The notes beneath the pieces were generated by a model that searched no databases, was not told the DNA's origin, and saw only the letters and a program-made list of their open reading frames with translations. Below, one piece after another: positions 9,072-18,084 of a stretch of 64,000 nt of DNA (position 1 is its first letter; the number at the start of each line of letters is the position of its first letter). The DNA is from CAXBGS01 sp963975425 (GTDB lineage: Bacteria; Planctomycetota; Planctomycetia; Pirellulales; Pirellulaceae), in assembly GCA_963975425.1 (NCBI GenBank), contig CAXBGS010000006.1, positions 310,001 to 374,000 on the forward strand, read 5' to 3'. The translations under genes and the position numbers were made by a program.

Positions 9072-10829
9072 TTACGACTTGTAATAGGCCTTTAACACGT
9101 ACTGTTGGACCATCCGCTGTGTATTGAAGTGTGATCCGTTCAAAGCAATCGCGTGCGACATGATTCGCATCCACATATCGCGTTTGCGGTAGTACGTCGG
9201 GACGACGACGTCGTCGAGCTTGTCGTAGAGGGCGGCAGCGTCTTCGTGAAATCGTTTCGCATCACCAGGCGTCGCGGGCGAGGCATCGCCAAATGACCAT
9301 CCTGTGACGCCATCGACGCAGCCTTCGATCCACCAACCATCCAGGATGCTCAGGCTTGGTACGCCGTTGATCGCCGCTTTCATTCCGCTCGTACCAGATG
9401 CTTCGAGTGGAGGCTGCGGCGTATTGAGCCAAACATCAACGCCAGCAACCAGCAGGCGAGCCAGTTCCCAGTCATAGTTTTCGAGATAGACGATTTTGAT
9501 TTCTGGGGTGAGAGTGTCTTTCATGCGTACGATTTGCTGTATCAGTCGTTTGCCCTCTTCGTCGCGGGGATGCGCCTTGCCTGCAAAAACCAATTGCAGA
9601 GGTCCATGTTCCTCCGCGATGCGGCGAAGCCTGCCGGGATCGCTCAACAGCAAATTCGCTCGCTTGTACGCCGTTGCACGACGGGCAAACCCGATCGTCA
9701 GTGTTTCTGGGTCATACCCGATGGCTTGGCGTGAGTTGATCTCGTCAATCAAATCAAGCTTGGCCGCCTGATGGGCCTGCCATACTTCGTTCTCGGGAAC
9801 AGCGACTGCTCCGCGAAGGCTTGCACTGTCCTCACGCCATCCCGGTAGCCATTGGTCAAACAGATTGGCAAACGATCGAGCCGCCCAGGTTCGTGCGTGA
9901 ACTCCATTGGTGATGTGGTCGATTTGATAGTGATGTTCGGCGTCCTTCGGCGTCAGCATTTGCCTTGAGACTTCGCCATGCTTCTTGGCAACACCGTTGA
10001 CGTAGTGGCTGAGGTTGAGTGCGAGGTACGTCATGTTCAGCTCACCACTGCAGCAGAACACTTCGTGCATGTCGAATAGGTCGGTTCGACCGAGGACTCG
10101 CCCCACGAGATTCAGGTCGAACCGGTCGTGACCGGCGGGCACAGGAGTATGAGTGGTGAAGACGCATTGTCGACGCACGGCTTGCACATCGTCGCTCGTG
10201 AAAACGTCCCTTTCAAAACTCTTGGCTCGCTCGTCCAACAGTTCAAGGCCAAGCAGCGCGGCGTGACCCTCATTCATGTGATACTGGACAACCCGTCGGT
10301 AAGCCAACGCACGCAGCATGCGGATGCCACCGATACCGAGCACAACTTCCTGGCACAGCCGATGACGATCATCGCCTCCGTAAAGACGGTGCGTCAGTGT
10401 TCGATCTTCAGCCGAGTTTTCATCTAAGTCGGTATCAAGTAACAGAACTGGAATGACGTGCCCACCGCCGTCATGCACGTCATATTGCCATGCACGCACG
10501 TGGACGGTGCGACCCTCGATCACAACCTGAACACGCTCGGACTGTTCGGTGCTAAAGTCTGCTGGCACCCACTCCACAGGTGATTCGTGCTGCCAACCGT
10601 CGTTGTCGATGGATTGAGACAAATACCCGTGGCGATGCAGTAGCGTGACGGCGACCATCGGGACGCTCAAGTCCGCAGCGGCTCGCAACGTGTCACCCGC
10701 CAACACGCCCAGTCCGCCGCTGTACGTCGGCATTGCCGGATCAATCGCGATTTCCATCGAGAAATAGGCAACGGTCGCCGATGTCGCCAGTGATCCGTCG
10801 GGCTCAATCTTCCTCGTTGTCATGCTCAT
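9072..10829 (-). CDS. glgP: Alpha-glucan (glycogen) phosphorylase, short bacterial type
   Basis: Cytoplasmic PLP enzyme that releases glucose-1-phosphate from glycogen or maltodextrin ends. 585 residues from ATG 10829, which overlaps the BON gene by 26 bases; a longer frame to 10985 would overlap it by 182 bases and is rejected. Key stretches: VAYFSMEIAIDPAMPTYSGG near the N-terminus, VQYHMNEGHAALLGLELLDE, FTTHTPVPAGHDRF, RRATAYKRANLLLSDP, LVFAGKAHPRDEEGKRL, and NTPQPPLEASGTSGMKAAIN, where the Lys after SGM is the PLP lysine. This is the short (about 600-700 aa) AlgP type, not the 800-residue GlgP/MalP type. It works with GlgX encoded in the same cluster. Confidence 0.93.
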   Translation of the reverse strand: MSMTTRKIEPDGSLATSATVAYFSMEIAIDPAMPTYSGGLGVLAGDTLRAAADLSVPMVAVTLLHRHGYLSQSIDNDGWQHESPVEWVPADFSTEQSERVQVVIEGRTVHVRAWQYDVHDGGGHVIPVLLLDTDLDENSAEDRTLTHRLYGGDDRHRLCQEVVLGIGGIRMLRALAYRRVVQYHMNEGHAALLGLELLDERAKSFERDVFTSDDVQAVRRQCVFTTHTPVPAGHDRFDLNLVGRVLGRTDLFDMHEVFCCSGELNMTYLALNLSHYVNGVAKKHGEVSRQMLTPKDAEHHYQIDHITNGVHARTWAARSFANLFDQWLPGWREDSASLRGAVAVPENEVWQAHQAAKLDLIDEINSRQAIGYDPETLTIGFARRATAYKRANLLLSDPGRLRRIAEEHGPLQLVFAGKAHPRDEEGKRLIQQIVRMKDTLTPEIKIVYLENYDWELARLLVAGVDVWLNTPQPPLEASGTSGMKAAINGVPSLSILDGWWIEGCVDGVTGWSFGDASPATPGDAKRFHEDAAALYDKLDDVVVPTYYRKRDMWMRIMSHAIALNGSHFNTQRMVQQYVLKAYYKS

Positions 10830-11229
10830 TCTTGCTCGTGCTGCAAAGGGACGATACTTCCAGTTCGTTGACGATCTGCTCAACTCCATTAACGCAACGG
10901 ACCAATTCCTGAGCCATTTGCTTGTGGTAAAAGCTGTTAACTGTCCCGCGGATAAATAGGATGCCGTCCTCGAAGCGACACTCAACCCGCTTCAACGCGG
11001 TGTAGCCGCTGGACGACCAAGTGCGGCGAACCGCAGCGACGATACAGCAATAGCAGGGCTGCTCTGTCGTTTCATCGGGTTTAAGATGATCGACTTCACG
11101 GGGCTGTCGTGAATCGTCAGCCGTCTCGGGTGGACACACTTCATTGGCGGGACGGGTCACACCACATTTTTGCGAGCCTCGTCGTTTTCGCGATCCTCGT
11201 CGAGTCGCGTTGATTGTGCCCGTGCTCAT
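10804..11229 (-). CDS. BON-domain protein
   Basis: 141 residues. The N-terminal third is basic and low-complexity (TRRGSRKRRGSQKCG), then a short Cys pair (QPCYCC). The C-terminal half is a BON domain: SSGYTALKRVECRFEDGILF, IRGTVNSFYHKQMAQELV, and GVEQIVNELEVSS show the alpha-beta-beta pattern with the conserved Gly and the final valine-rich strand. BON domains usually bind membranes or lipids, often at the envelope. No signal peptide is visible, so location is open. It overlaps the start of glgP by 26 bases and probably heads the glycogen transcript. Confidence 0.82.
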   Translation of the reverse strand: MSTGTINATRRGSRKRRGSQKCGVTRPANEVCPPETADDSRQPREVDHLKPDETTEQPCYCCIVAAVRRTWSSSGYTALKRVECRFEDGILFIRGTVNSFYHKQMAQELVRCVNGVEQIVNELEVSSLCSTSKNEHDNEED

Positions 11230-11322
11230 TGGATGCTCCCCCGAACAGATGGAACTGGAATACTACGATCGCCAGCGGTCTGACGACTGCGCTGGCGATC
11301 CAAACAGGTCACCCGATCCCGT

Positions 11323-11562
11323 TCAGTTGTCGTTTTCAACGACAACTGAACTTCCGCAGCAACTTCGCTTACTAGTGCAGCAGTAAGCTCGTTTTGCACA
11401 GCAACTGTTGCCAGCCAACTCGGTCGAGGAATCGACCTCTTGGACCTGTGACACCGAAGCCGGGGCCGCAGTCGGCGGGACATCCGCTGCTGGCAAACCA
11501 AATGCGGCTGCACCAAACAGACCAAGCGACAAAACACCAGCAGCTACCGATTTCAATAACAT
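11323..11562 (-). CDS. Small secreted Cys-rich protein
   Basis: 79 residues from ATG 11562, preceded by GGTGGAAG. MLLKSVAAGVLSLGLFGAAA is a signal peptide; a Pro/Ala/Val linker follows and the tail is Cys-rich (NSCCAKRAYCCTSKRSCC). Nine residues after the last Cys it stops. No family recognised. It lies 93 bases before the BON gene on the same strand and is divergent from the anti-sigma-like gene, with 250 bases between them. Paired cysteines suggest disulfides or metal binding outside the cytoplasm. Confidence 0.65.
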   Translation of the reverse strand: MLLKSVAAGVLSLGLFGAAAFGLPAADVPPTAAPASVSQVQEVDSSTELAGNSCCAKRAYCCTSKRSCCGSSVVVENDN

Positions 11563-11812
11563 GACTTCCACCTCTAGTCGTCAGGGATTGGGGAAACAGA
11601 CGGCTCGGGCAGACTTGGCCACCTTTGCTCGCCTTACTGGTAGTTGGATGCAACGAGTCGCTCGGTTCTTCACAGATTTTTCTCAGTCTTGTTCTCATTG
11701 CGATTGTTTCCTTGTTTGCCGTTTTCCCGTGAAGAAGTGGCGGACCAATGGCATCAAAAACCATGGGCCGACACTTGATCGGTCGAATTCGATTCTCCGG
11801 TGGAGCAATCAA

Positions 11813-12631
11813 ATGGATTGCCAACAAGTCGAGCAGTTGCTCTCGCACTATTTCGATCATGAGTTACGACTCGACCAGCGGGCTGAAGTCGAATCGCACT
11901 TAGAAGACTGTCCGCCATGTTCGGACCAATTGGCCGACATCCGCATGCTTTCCGACGCGGCTCGAAGCCTGTCTTCTGCTCGTCCGCCACATGACCTTTG
12001 GGATCGGATCGCCGCCCAATTGAAAGAGCCACGGTTGCCTGAATCGGTCAACAACTACGACACCGTCGATCTGAAATCGAAATCCAGATTTGATCAGAAA
12101 CGATCATGGAGCTTGGTTGCGGTCGCGGCTGTGTTGCTGATTGGCGTTGGTCTGTTCTGGACGTTGCAACCGGCCAGCCATCCGCATGATCCGCTGATAA
12201 GTTACGCTCAACTGCTAGATTCAAGCCCACTGGCGGCTCAGGAGCATCTAGTCTCCCAATACTCGGGCCAGACCGTTTCGGTGGATGAAGCGGTACAGCT
12301 TGTTGGATACCGACCTCGCAATGTTGATCCTCCGCCCAGTGGATACTCGTGCGACAGGCTGGTGGTGTTGGACATGCCGTGTTGCAAGTGTGTCCAGGCG
12401 GTTTGGCAGCGTGCTGATCAAACGCAGGTCGCCATTTTCGAGCACAAGTCCAAGATGGATGATTGGTTCGAGGGCGAGCCGAGTGTCAACATCAAGTGCC
12501 GAGAAAAAGTCTGCCGGGTCACGCAGCTCGACGGTCAGCTCGCCGCAACCTGGCGAATCGGCTCTCGGCTTGTCACCGCGATCGGAGTAAGGGACACCGA
12601 CGAATTAGCGACGTTCGTCGCCGCGTTATAG
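11813..12631 (+). CDS. Zinc-finger anti-sigma-like membrane protein with C-terminal Cys cluster
   Basis: 272 residues from ATG 11813. Residues 1-40 form an anti-sigma zinc finger (CQQVEQLLSHYFDHEL then HLEDCPPC, the HxxxCxxC motif). One membrane helix follows near residue 100 (WSLVAVAAVLLIGVGLFWTL). The outer domain has AVQLVGYRP, then a Cys cluster VVLDMPCCKCVQAVWQR, FEHKSKMDDWFEG, KCREKVC, and AATWRIGSRLVTAIGV. The product at 31554-32456 has the same architecture and the same conserved stretches, so they are paralogues. No sigma-factor gene is adjacent. An envelope sensor that reads metal or redox state through the outer cysteines is a reasonable inference. Confidence 0.82.
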   Translation: MDCQQVEQLLSHYFDHELRLDQRAEVESHLEDCPPCSDQLADIRMLSDAARSLSSARPPHDLWDRIAAQLKEPRLPESVNNYDTVDLKSKSRFDQKRSWSLVAVAAVLLIGVGLFWTLQPASHPHDPLISYAQLLDSSPLAAQEHLVSQYSGQTVSVDEAVQLVGYRPRNVDPPPSGYSCDRLVVLDMPCCKCVQAVWQRADQTQVAIFEHKSKMDDWFEGEPSVNIKCREKVCRVTQLDGQLAATWRIGSRLVTAIGVRDTDELATFVAAL

Positions 12632-12695
12632 CCAGCACCTTTCAAAGCTCTGCCATCGCAGGCTCGTTTTGGCATACTTTGGGGTGGTATCTACG

Positions 12696-14486
12696 TCATG
12701 TTTCGCTTTCGCGATCTGAAAGCATCAACCGGATGCTCGCCAGAAATTGCTGGTAGTCGGATGAGTCCGTTTCGGCGTAGTTCAAATTGCGGAAAGCATT
12801 AGTGATCCGAACAAAGAAATTGCGTGCCTCTTCCTTATCGTCGAACAGAAATTCGCGCTCGGTGATATCTCGGATCAGCCGCAGCATCGTCTGCTGCCGC
12901 TCCAAAGGTGTCGCGACATCCACCGGGTCGAAGGCATCCTGTTGCAAGTAGACCGTGTCGAGAAACTGTGCTTTCTGATAGATCACGAAGTCGGCCAGCG
13001 AAATTCCTTCCTCGCCCGTCACTTGCATCATCTGATAGATGGCGTCAGCTTGCCGAAGTAAATCGAGCAACGATTCGACGGTTGCGGTCCATCCGGGAGC
13101 CAATAGGCGATCAAAATGTTCTTGCAGTTGTTCTCGATATCGCGACCAGGAAAGCAGTGGGTCGATGGCTGGATAGAATCGCTTGTAGGCGCGATCGTAG
13201 GACAGACCGAGGAATGTTTTCACCGTGCCCAAAGTCGATTGCGTTACAGGTTCCTCGAAATTCCCGCCTGCAGGCGAGACGGTTCCGATCATCGTTAGAC
13301 TCCCGGAGGAACCGTCGCAAGTCGCGAGTACTCCCGCTCGTTCGTAGACGCCTTTGATGGCCGAATCAAGGTACGCCGGGAAGGCTTCTTCGCCGGGAAT
13401 CTCCTCCAGTCGTCCCGACGTTTCCCGCATCGCTTGAGCCCATCGCGACGTGGAGTCGGCCAACAGCAAGACATCGAGTCCCATCTGTCGGTAGTATTCG
13501 CCTAGCGTGATGCCCATGTAGATCGACGCCTCGCGGGCGGCGACTGGCATCGACGATGTATTGCAGATGATGACGGTACGATCCATCAGCGAGCCGCCCG
13601 TCCGTGGGTCTTGTGCCTGTGAGAACTCGTTGATGGTATCGACGACTTCACCCGCTCGTTCACCGCACGCGACCACGATCACAACATCCACGGCTGAGTT
13701 ACGTGCGATCAATGTTTGCAGAACAGTCTTGCCAGCGCCAAACGGGCCTGGGATACAGGCGGTACCCCCACGTGCGATTGGAAAGAAGGTATCAATGGTC
13801 CGAATCGTTGTGACCAACGGTTCAGACGGATACTTTCGTTCGGCCAAGTGTTGTTGCAGGAGGTCCGCTGGCAATGGAACTCGAACGGGCCATTCCTGTC
13901 GCATCGTCAACGGACGCTCATCCTGCCCAACACGAATGCGGGCGATCGGCTCGTCAATCGTAAAGCTACCTCCCTGAATCCAAGTCAGCTCAGCTTGGCC
14001 ACTCAAATCAAAGGGAACCATGATTTTGTGCTCGACGCCGCGCTCCTGAACCGTGCCGAAGATGTCGCCTGCACGAAGTCGCTCACCCGTGCGTCGTATC
14101 GGCACAAACGACCATTTTTGCGTGCGGTCGAGCGAGTCGGCATAATGCCCACGCTTGAGAAAGAACCCGTCGCGATTGGCGAGTGTTTCCAGCGGATTTT
14201 GTAAGCCGTCAAACACGGTTCCCAACAGGCCGGGACCAAGCGACGCGGATAGCATCTGATGCGTCAGTTCCACATGGTCGCCAACCTTCACGCCTTCGGT
14301 GTCCTCGAAGACCTGTAAGTCTGCTTCCGCCCCATAAATTCGCAGCACTTCGGACTTCAACCGCTTGTCATCCAGACAGACATACGCAACTTCATTCTTG
14401 ACGATCTGTCCTTCGGGGACCTCAATCGACACGATATTTCCATTGACGGCCGTGACCTGCGCAGCGGTTGCTACCTGCGTGTTCAT
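12696..14486 (-). CDS. atpA: V-type ATPase catalytic subunit A
   Basis: Catalytic subunit of the cytoplasmic V1 head; 596 residues, the normal length. The Walker A loop is GPFGAGKTVLQTLIA at about residue 245, the VIVVACGERAGEVVDTINEF segment holds the catalytic Glu, and LLLADSTSRWAQAMRE carries Walker B and the conserved Arg. The A-type specific insertion before the P-loop (TWIQGGSFTIDEPIARIRVG) is present, which separates it from F-type beta. It is the last gene of the operon and starts inside the stop of the DUF2764 gene (ATGA overlap). It converges with the anti-sigma-like gene with 64 bases between them. Confidence 0.96.
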   Translation of the reverse strand: MNTQVATAAQVTAVNGNIVSIEVPEGQIVKNEVAYVCLDDKRLKSEVLRIYGAEADLQVFEDTEGVKVGDHVELTHQMLSASLGPGLLGTVFDGLQNPLETLANRDGFFLKRGHYADSLDRTQKWSFVPIRRTGERLRAGDIFGTVQERGVEHKIMVPFDLSGQAELTWIQGGSFTIDEPIARIRVGQDERPLTMRQEWPVRVPLPADLLQQHLAERKYPSEPLVTTIRTIDTFFPIARGGTACIPGPFGAGKTVLQTLIARNSAVDVVIVVACGERAGEVVDTINEFSQAQDPRTGGSLMDRTVIICNTSSMPVAAREASIYMGITLGEYYRQMGLDVLLLADSTSRWAQAMRETSGRLEEIPGEEAFPAYLDSAIKGVYERAGVLATCDGSSGSLTMIGTVSPAGGNFEEPVTQSTLGTVKTFLGLSYDRAYKRFYPAIDPLLSWSRYREQLQEHFDRLLAPGWTATVESLLDLLRQADAIYQMMQVTGEEGISLADFVIYQKAQFLDTVYLQQDAFDPVDVATPLERQQTMLRLIRDITEREFLFDDKEEARNFFVRITNAFRNLNYAETDSSDYQQFLASIRLMLSDRESET

Positions 14487-15148
14487 GCGACGTTTTCCTC
14501 AAGGTTCAACGTTTGCGTCAAGAGTTCATCAAACTTCTGCCGCCCCGCCGTTTCATCGAGTCTCGTCCAGCGATCGACGATTTCCCAACGAGCGAGGTAC
14601 AGCAGAATCGTCTCAAACGAGAAGTAGAACTGGTCAGCAAGTTGCACCCAACGATTCCAAGTGGCACCTAAAAGCTGCCGTTCAACTTCTAAGGGTTCGC
14701 CTGCATCCAACGATTCGCGGACATGTGGAATCCAAGGATGCTCTCGAACCAATCGGAAATCGGGATGTTGCCAGTTCTTGCGAATGTGGTCCGTGTGCTG
14801 GCCGACGGCGGCTGCCGACTCAAGTCCTAGACGCCGTCTCCGTAATGCGCAGGTTATCGTACGAACGTCCATCCGATGATTGATGATGTCGCGAACGAAT
14901 GAGTTAGAAATCGACTTCATCAAGCGATCGTATTCAATCTGAACTTCGTCATCCGTGCGTTCAGGCAATTGACGATCCCACAGCTGAAAACTCTGCACTT
15001 GCTCAACAATGCTTTTGTCGCGATCGCCGAGCAACTTGAGCCTCTGCTGGAGTTGAATTCGCGAGATTGGCACTCGTTCAATTTCAAACGAGCGAGGCAT
15101 ATGCGGCAGGCTGGCGATGAGTGCGTAGTAATTCGTAGTCGCGGTCAC
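14483..15148 (-). CDS. DUF2764 protein of bacterial V-ATPase operons (subunit C-like)
   Basis: 221 residues. The start MTATTNYYALIASLPHMPRS carries the signature of DUF2764 (a YY-ALIASLP strand), a family found between subunits E and A in Chlamydia and spirochaete-type V-ATPase operons and thought to take the place of subunit C. The remainder is helical and charged (RTITCALRRRRLGLES, QFYFSFETILLYLARWEIVD). It overlaps subunit E at its start and subunit A at its end by four bases each. The role as a stalk linker is inferred from the conserved position; no catalytic motif is seen. Confidence 0.85.
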   Translation of the reverse strand: MTATTNYYALIASLPHMPRSFEIERVPISRIQLQQRLKLLGDRDKSIVEQVQSFQLWDRQLPERTDDEVQIEYDRLMKSISNSFVRDIINHRMDVRTITCALRRRRLGLESAAAVGQHTDHIRKNWQHPDFRLVREHPWIPHVRESLDAGEPLEVERQLLGATWNRWVQLADQFYFSFETILLYLARWEIVDRWTRLDETAGRQKFDELLTQTLNLEENVA

Positions 15149-15813
15149 TGGATGATCCCCTCCATGATGGCGCGAAATCGGGGGACCAGGTGCCTCAGCA
15201 ACAGCTCCGCAATGGCTTCATCAGTCAATTCAATCTCGATATCTTCTTCGAGCAGTTGGATACGGATGCCCGCCGAGGCGTCGTCTCGTGTTCCAATCTC
15301 CAGTCCATCTCGCAGCATCTCTTTCGTGATTGAAGCAACGAAGTGGCTCAGATTTCCTTCTTTCACTTCCTCAGGGTGGCTGCGCAGTTGCTCCAAGCCG
15401 ATGGCGTTCTCGGGAAGTAGAAGCTTGGCGGATTGACTGGGCGAAGGAGCTGACCGGCCACCGACCTCAAGAATCAACTGTTTCAGGAAGTCGCCGTCAT
15501 CCAATTCACGCCTTACCAGCCGTCGAACTCGGTCGGCGAACTGTTCCACCAAATTGGATTTGAGCCTCAGCATCGCATCGCGCACCGCCAATTGCACCGC
15601 TTCTTCACCGGCCCGCTTGGTTTGCTCGGCCTCTTCACGTGCGTTCCGCAGTAACGCATCGGCCTCCCGTCTCGCATCGTCAAGACGCTGCTCGGCTTTC
15701 CGTCGTGTTTGCTCCATCAGCGTCTCTGCCTGAGCCTTGCCTTCTTCGACACCTTGCTCACGCAGCCGGCCAATCAATTCTTCAACGCCGGATGATTCCT
15801 TTGAGTTTGTCAT
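15145..15813 (-). CDS. atpE: V-type ATPase peripheral stalk subunit E
   Basis: 222 residues. I use ATG 15813 (MTNSKESSGVEELIGRLRE); the longer frame to 15858 would run into the ring subunit gene. The N-terminal half is a long Glu/Arg/Ala coiled coil (QTRRKAEQRLDDARREADAL, REEAEQTKRAGEEAVQLAV) and the C-terminal half is a mixed globular domain ending IAELLLRHLVPRFRAIM, the normal layout for subunit E. It forms the stator between V1 and subunit I. Thirteen bases separate it from subunit K, and it shares ATGA with DUF2764. Confidence 0.9.
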   Translation of the reverse strand: MTNSKESSGVEELIGRLREQGVEEGKAQAETLMEQTRRKAEQRLDDARREADALLRNAREEAEQTKRAGEEAVQLAVRDAMLRLKSNLVEQFADRVRRLVRRELDDGDFLKQLILEVGGRSAPSPSQSAKLLLPENAIGLEQLRSHPEEVKEGNLSHFVASITKEMLRDGLEIGTRDDASAGIRIQLLEEDIEIELTDEAIAELLLRHLVPRFRAIMEGIIQ

Positions 15814-15826
15814 GTCACCAAGTTCC

Positions 15827-16285
15827 TTAGCCTGCCGTGCCACCGGGAATGTTACCACCGACGATCATCGCGAAGATGAAAGCGAAGACTGCGAAACCCT
15901 CCACGATGGCTGCTGGTGCAATCGCCAGTCCAAAAACTTCGGGCTTAGACTTAGTTGTATTGATTGCCGATGCACAGCAAGTGCCTTGCACGATAGCGCT
16001 AAACAGCAACGCTAGACCGACCAACAGGCCGATGGAAAACAATCCCGGTGCGGAGTCTAACGCAACGGCCTGATTGAACTGCATGGTCACGACGATTCCG
16101 TAGATGGTTTGTGAGGAGGGAAGCGCTGAGACGCCAACCAATCGTCCATAGCCACTGTCAACGTCCAACAATGCGCCCGATGCTGCTTGCCCCGCGCGTC
16201 CGCAGCCGATGATACTGCCGATGGCTCCGAGTGCGGTCGGCAGGAAAACTCCTGCCCAGCCCAATAGTAGTATGTAACTATCCAT
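15827..16285 (-). CDS. atpK: V-type ATPase membrane ring subunit K (proteolipid)
   Basis: 152 residues with four membrane helices forming two hairpins, the duplicated c-subunit layout. Hairpin 1 runs from LLGWAGVFLPTALGAIGSII through LPSSQTIYGIVV; hairpin 2 runs from FSIGLLVGLALLFSAIVQG through APAAIVEGFAVFAFIFAMIV. The ion-binding Glu is in helix 4 (IVEGF). Helix 2 has L-P-S-S-Q and helix 3 has A-I-V-Q-G, so the Leu, Ser/Thr, Gln, Gln and Glu that bind sodium in the Enterococcus hirae K ring all have counterparts. Only one of the two hairpins carries the carboxylate, so the ring has one site per subunit. Confidence 0.93.
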   Translation of the reverse strand: MDSYILLLGWAGVFLPTALGAIGSIIGCGRAGQAASGALLDVDSGYGRLVGVSALPSSQTIYGIVVTMQFNQAVALDSAPGLFSIGLLVGLALLFSAIVQGTCCASAINTTKSKPEVFGLAIAPAAIVEGFAVFAFIFAMIVGGNIPGGTAG

Positions 16286-16287
16286 TT

Positions 16288-18084
16288 CTAGGTTGCCTTC
16301 TTGTTGAATGGTTCAAATGCGTATCCTTCGTCTGGAAGACTCCAGCTAAAGAACTCGATGCAATTCAGACGCAATCCATGCACGACACCGCTCATGATTG
16401 CCAAGACGAAATTCAAGCCATGTCCGAAAACCACGGCCACTACCGCCAGCAGACTGCCAATCCCCACGCAGCAACTGGCTTTGTAAGTCAGGTCGTTGAA
16501 CGTCCCCGCTAGTTGAGCACTGGCCAGACCGAGTGCGAACAGTCGCAAGTAACTCAACACGTCCCCGAATGCACGAGAGACGCCAGTGAGCGAAACGACA
16601 CCGTCGATCAATCGCTTGCCGTGTTCTTTGAAGCTGAAAGTCGTCAGTGGTCGTTCGCTACTGAAGAGCAGAACGGAGGCAATCCCGATTCCGAGCATCC
16701 AGCTCCCGAATTGAATCAGCGGTTGCTCTGGCTGCGTACCGCTTTTGCCCAACCCCAGTGCCAAGCCACCAAATAACGCCGCGATCCAACCGAAAGACGC
16801 CAGCATCATGGGCGACCAACGACGACTCCAAGCCAAAGCTAGATTCGCCATCGCAAGATGCACCACGCCGATCGCAATGGAAATCTGCATCATCAGCGTC
16901 GCATTGGTTGCGTCGATGACGTGTACTCTGGCTAGCACTGAACCAGCTGGCGGTGGGAATCCAAAGTAGCTGCCAACCGCGATGCCATAGGCAACGGACG
17001 CGACAGCAATGGCGACGAACAATGTTCGCATTCGCCGCGTGTTTTCGGACCTTCCAAACCGTCGCCAGAACAGCAACAGGAAAAACGCCAGCAACATGGC
17101 GTAACCCGCGTCAGCCATGATCATTGCAAAGAAAACGCTGAACGAAAAAAACACGATGCCTGACGGGTCAAACGCTCGATAGGCGGGTGTCGTATAGAAC
17201 GTGACAGCGTTCTCCCCGCTTGCGGCCAGTCCGCGATTGGACAGCAAGGTCGGGGGTGATTCCTCCGCAGTCGGAATCTCGATAGTCAGTCCTAAATCGT
17301 GGCTCCTCGCGAAGGAAGCGATCTGTTCACGCTGCGATTGAGGTGCCCAACCTCGAACAGCGAACATGCGCGGATCATCGAAGGTTTGTCCTGCTGCACG
17401 CTCGCGTGCAGCTCGGTCTTCAGCAAGTCCAAGCCTACGAGATAGTTGGTCGATCCAGCGAGTCAATCGAACTCGCTGCCAATGCAACTCCTCCAACTCG
17501 GATTCGACCGCCTCAAGACGATCCTGCAATTCGCTCAGTGGACGTTCGTCCAAGTGCGTTCGCGGCACAGGCATGTCCGTCGGTTCCGTATCACTGATCA
17601 CGACAACGTAAGCGAAGCGGTGTTCTCTGGCGACGACTTGCCAATCGTCCGGCAACGACTCCAGCAAACTCAATTTGTAGTGGGGGACAGCGTAGAACCA
17701 GAAACGTAAGCCACCAAGTTCGTCATTCGATGGAAGCTGGAAATCGCCCCAAGGCATGAGCGTTGCAATCGCTTGCTTCAATTCGTCCGATTCAGCTTGT
17801 AATTGCTGTCGTTGCTGCTGGATCGACAACGCTTGGCCAACGACGTCATCCAATTGAAACTCGGAGTTGTCCTTGACGGCGCGGCGGTGAATCGGGCAAG
17901 CTTTCAGATACTTCAGTGCTTGTGCGGCATCGGGTGAGCACTGGCTGTTTTGCGATTGGTGGTCACGACTGTCGTTCAAGTCGAGAAGATGTAGGCAGCC
18001 CAGTTCCTGTAGGCCATCAAGCACGACGTGTTTCTGGTCGGCCGTACCATAGAGAGTCACTTTGGCGACGGGAACGATTGCCAC
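16288..18084 (-). CDS. atpI: V-type ATPase membrane subunit I (a-subunit)
   Basis: 598 residues, on the short side for subunit I. It begins with GTG at 18082-18084, sharing one base with the stop of subunit D. The N-terminal half is cytoplasmic and coiled-coil-rich (SIQQQRQQLQAESDELKQAI, RLEAVESELEELHWQRVRLT). The C-terminal half has about seven membrane helices (FFSFSVFFAMIMADAGYAML, SIAIGVVHLAMANLALAWS, GVSRAFGDVLSYLRLFALGL). The SYLRLFALGLA stretch holds the essential Arg that faces the ring Glu. It forms the ion half-channels and the stator foot. Confidence 0.94.
   Translation of the reverse strand: MAIVPVAKVTLYGTADQKHVVLDGLQELGCLHLLDLNDSRDHQSQNSQCSPDAAQALKYLKACPIHRRAVKDNSEFQLDDVVGQALSIQQQRQQLQAESDELKQAIATLMPWGDFQLPSNDELGGLRFWFYAVPHYKLSLLESLPDDWQVVAREHRFAYVVVISDTEPTDMPVPRTHLDERPLSELQDRLEAVESELEELHWQRVRLTRWIDQLSRRLGLAEDRAARERAAGQTFDDPRMFAVRGWAPQSQREQIASFARSHDLGLTIEIPTAEESPPTLLSNRGLAASGENAVTFYTTPAYRAFDPSGIVFFSFSVFFAMIMADAGYAMLLAFFLLLFWRRFGRSENTRRMRTLFVAIAVASVAYGIAVGSYFGFPPPAGSVLARVHVIDATNATLMMQISIAIGVVHLAMANLALAWSRRWSPMMLASFGWIAALFGGLALGLGKSGTQPEQPLIQFGSWMLGIGIASVLLFSSERPLTTFSFKEHGKRLIDGVVSLTGVSRAFGDVLSYLRLFALGLASAQLAGTFNDLTYKASCCVGIGSLLAVVAVVFGHGLNFVLAIMSGVVHGLRLNCIEFFSWSLPDEGYAFEPFNKKAT

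Noticed and set aside
10830..10985. Longer N-terminus for GlgP
   Set aside because: It would overlap the BON gene in full, and the extra residues have no phosphorylase similarity.
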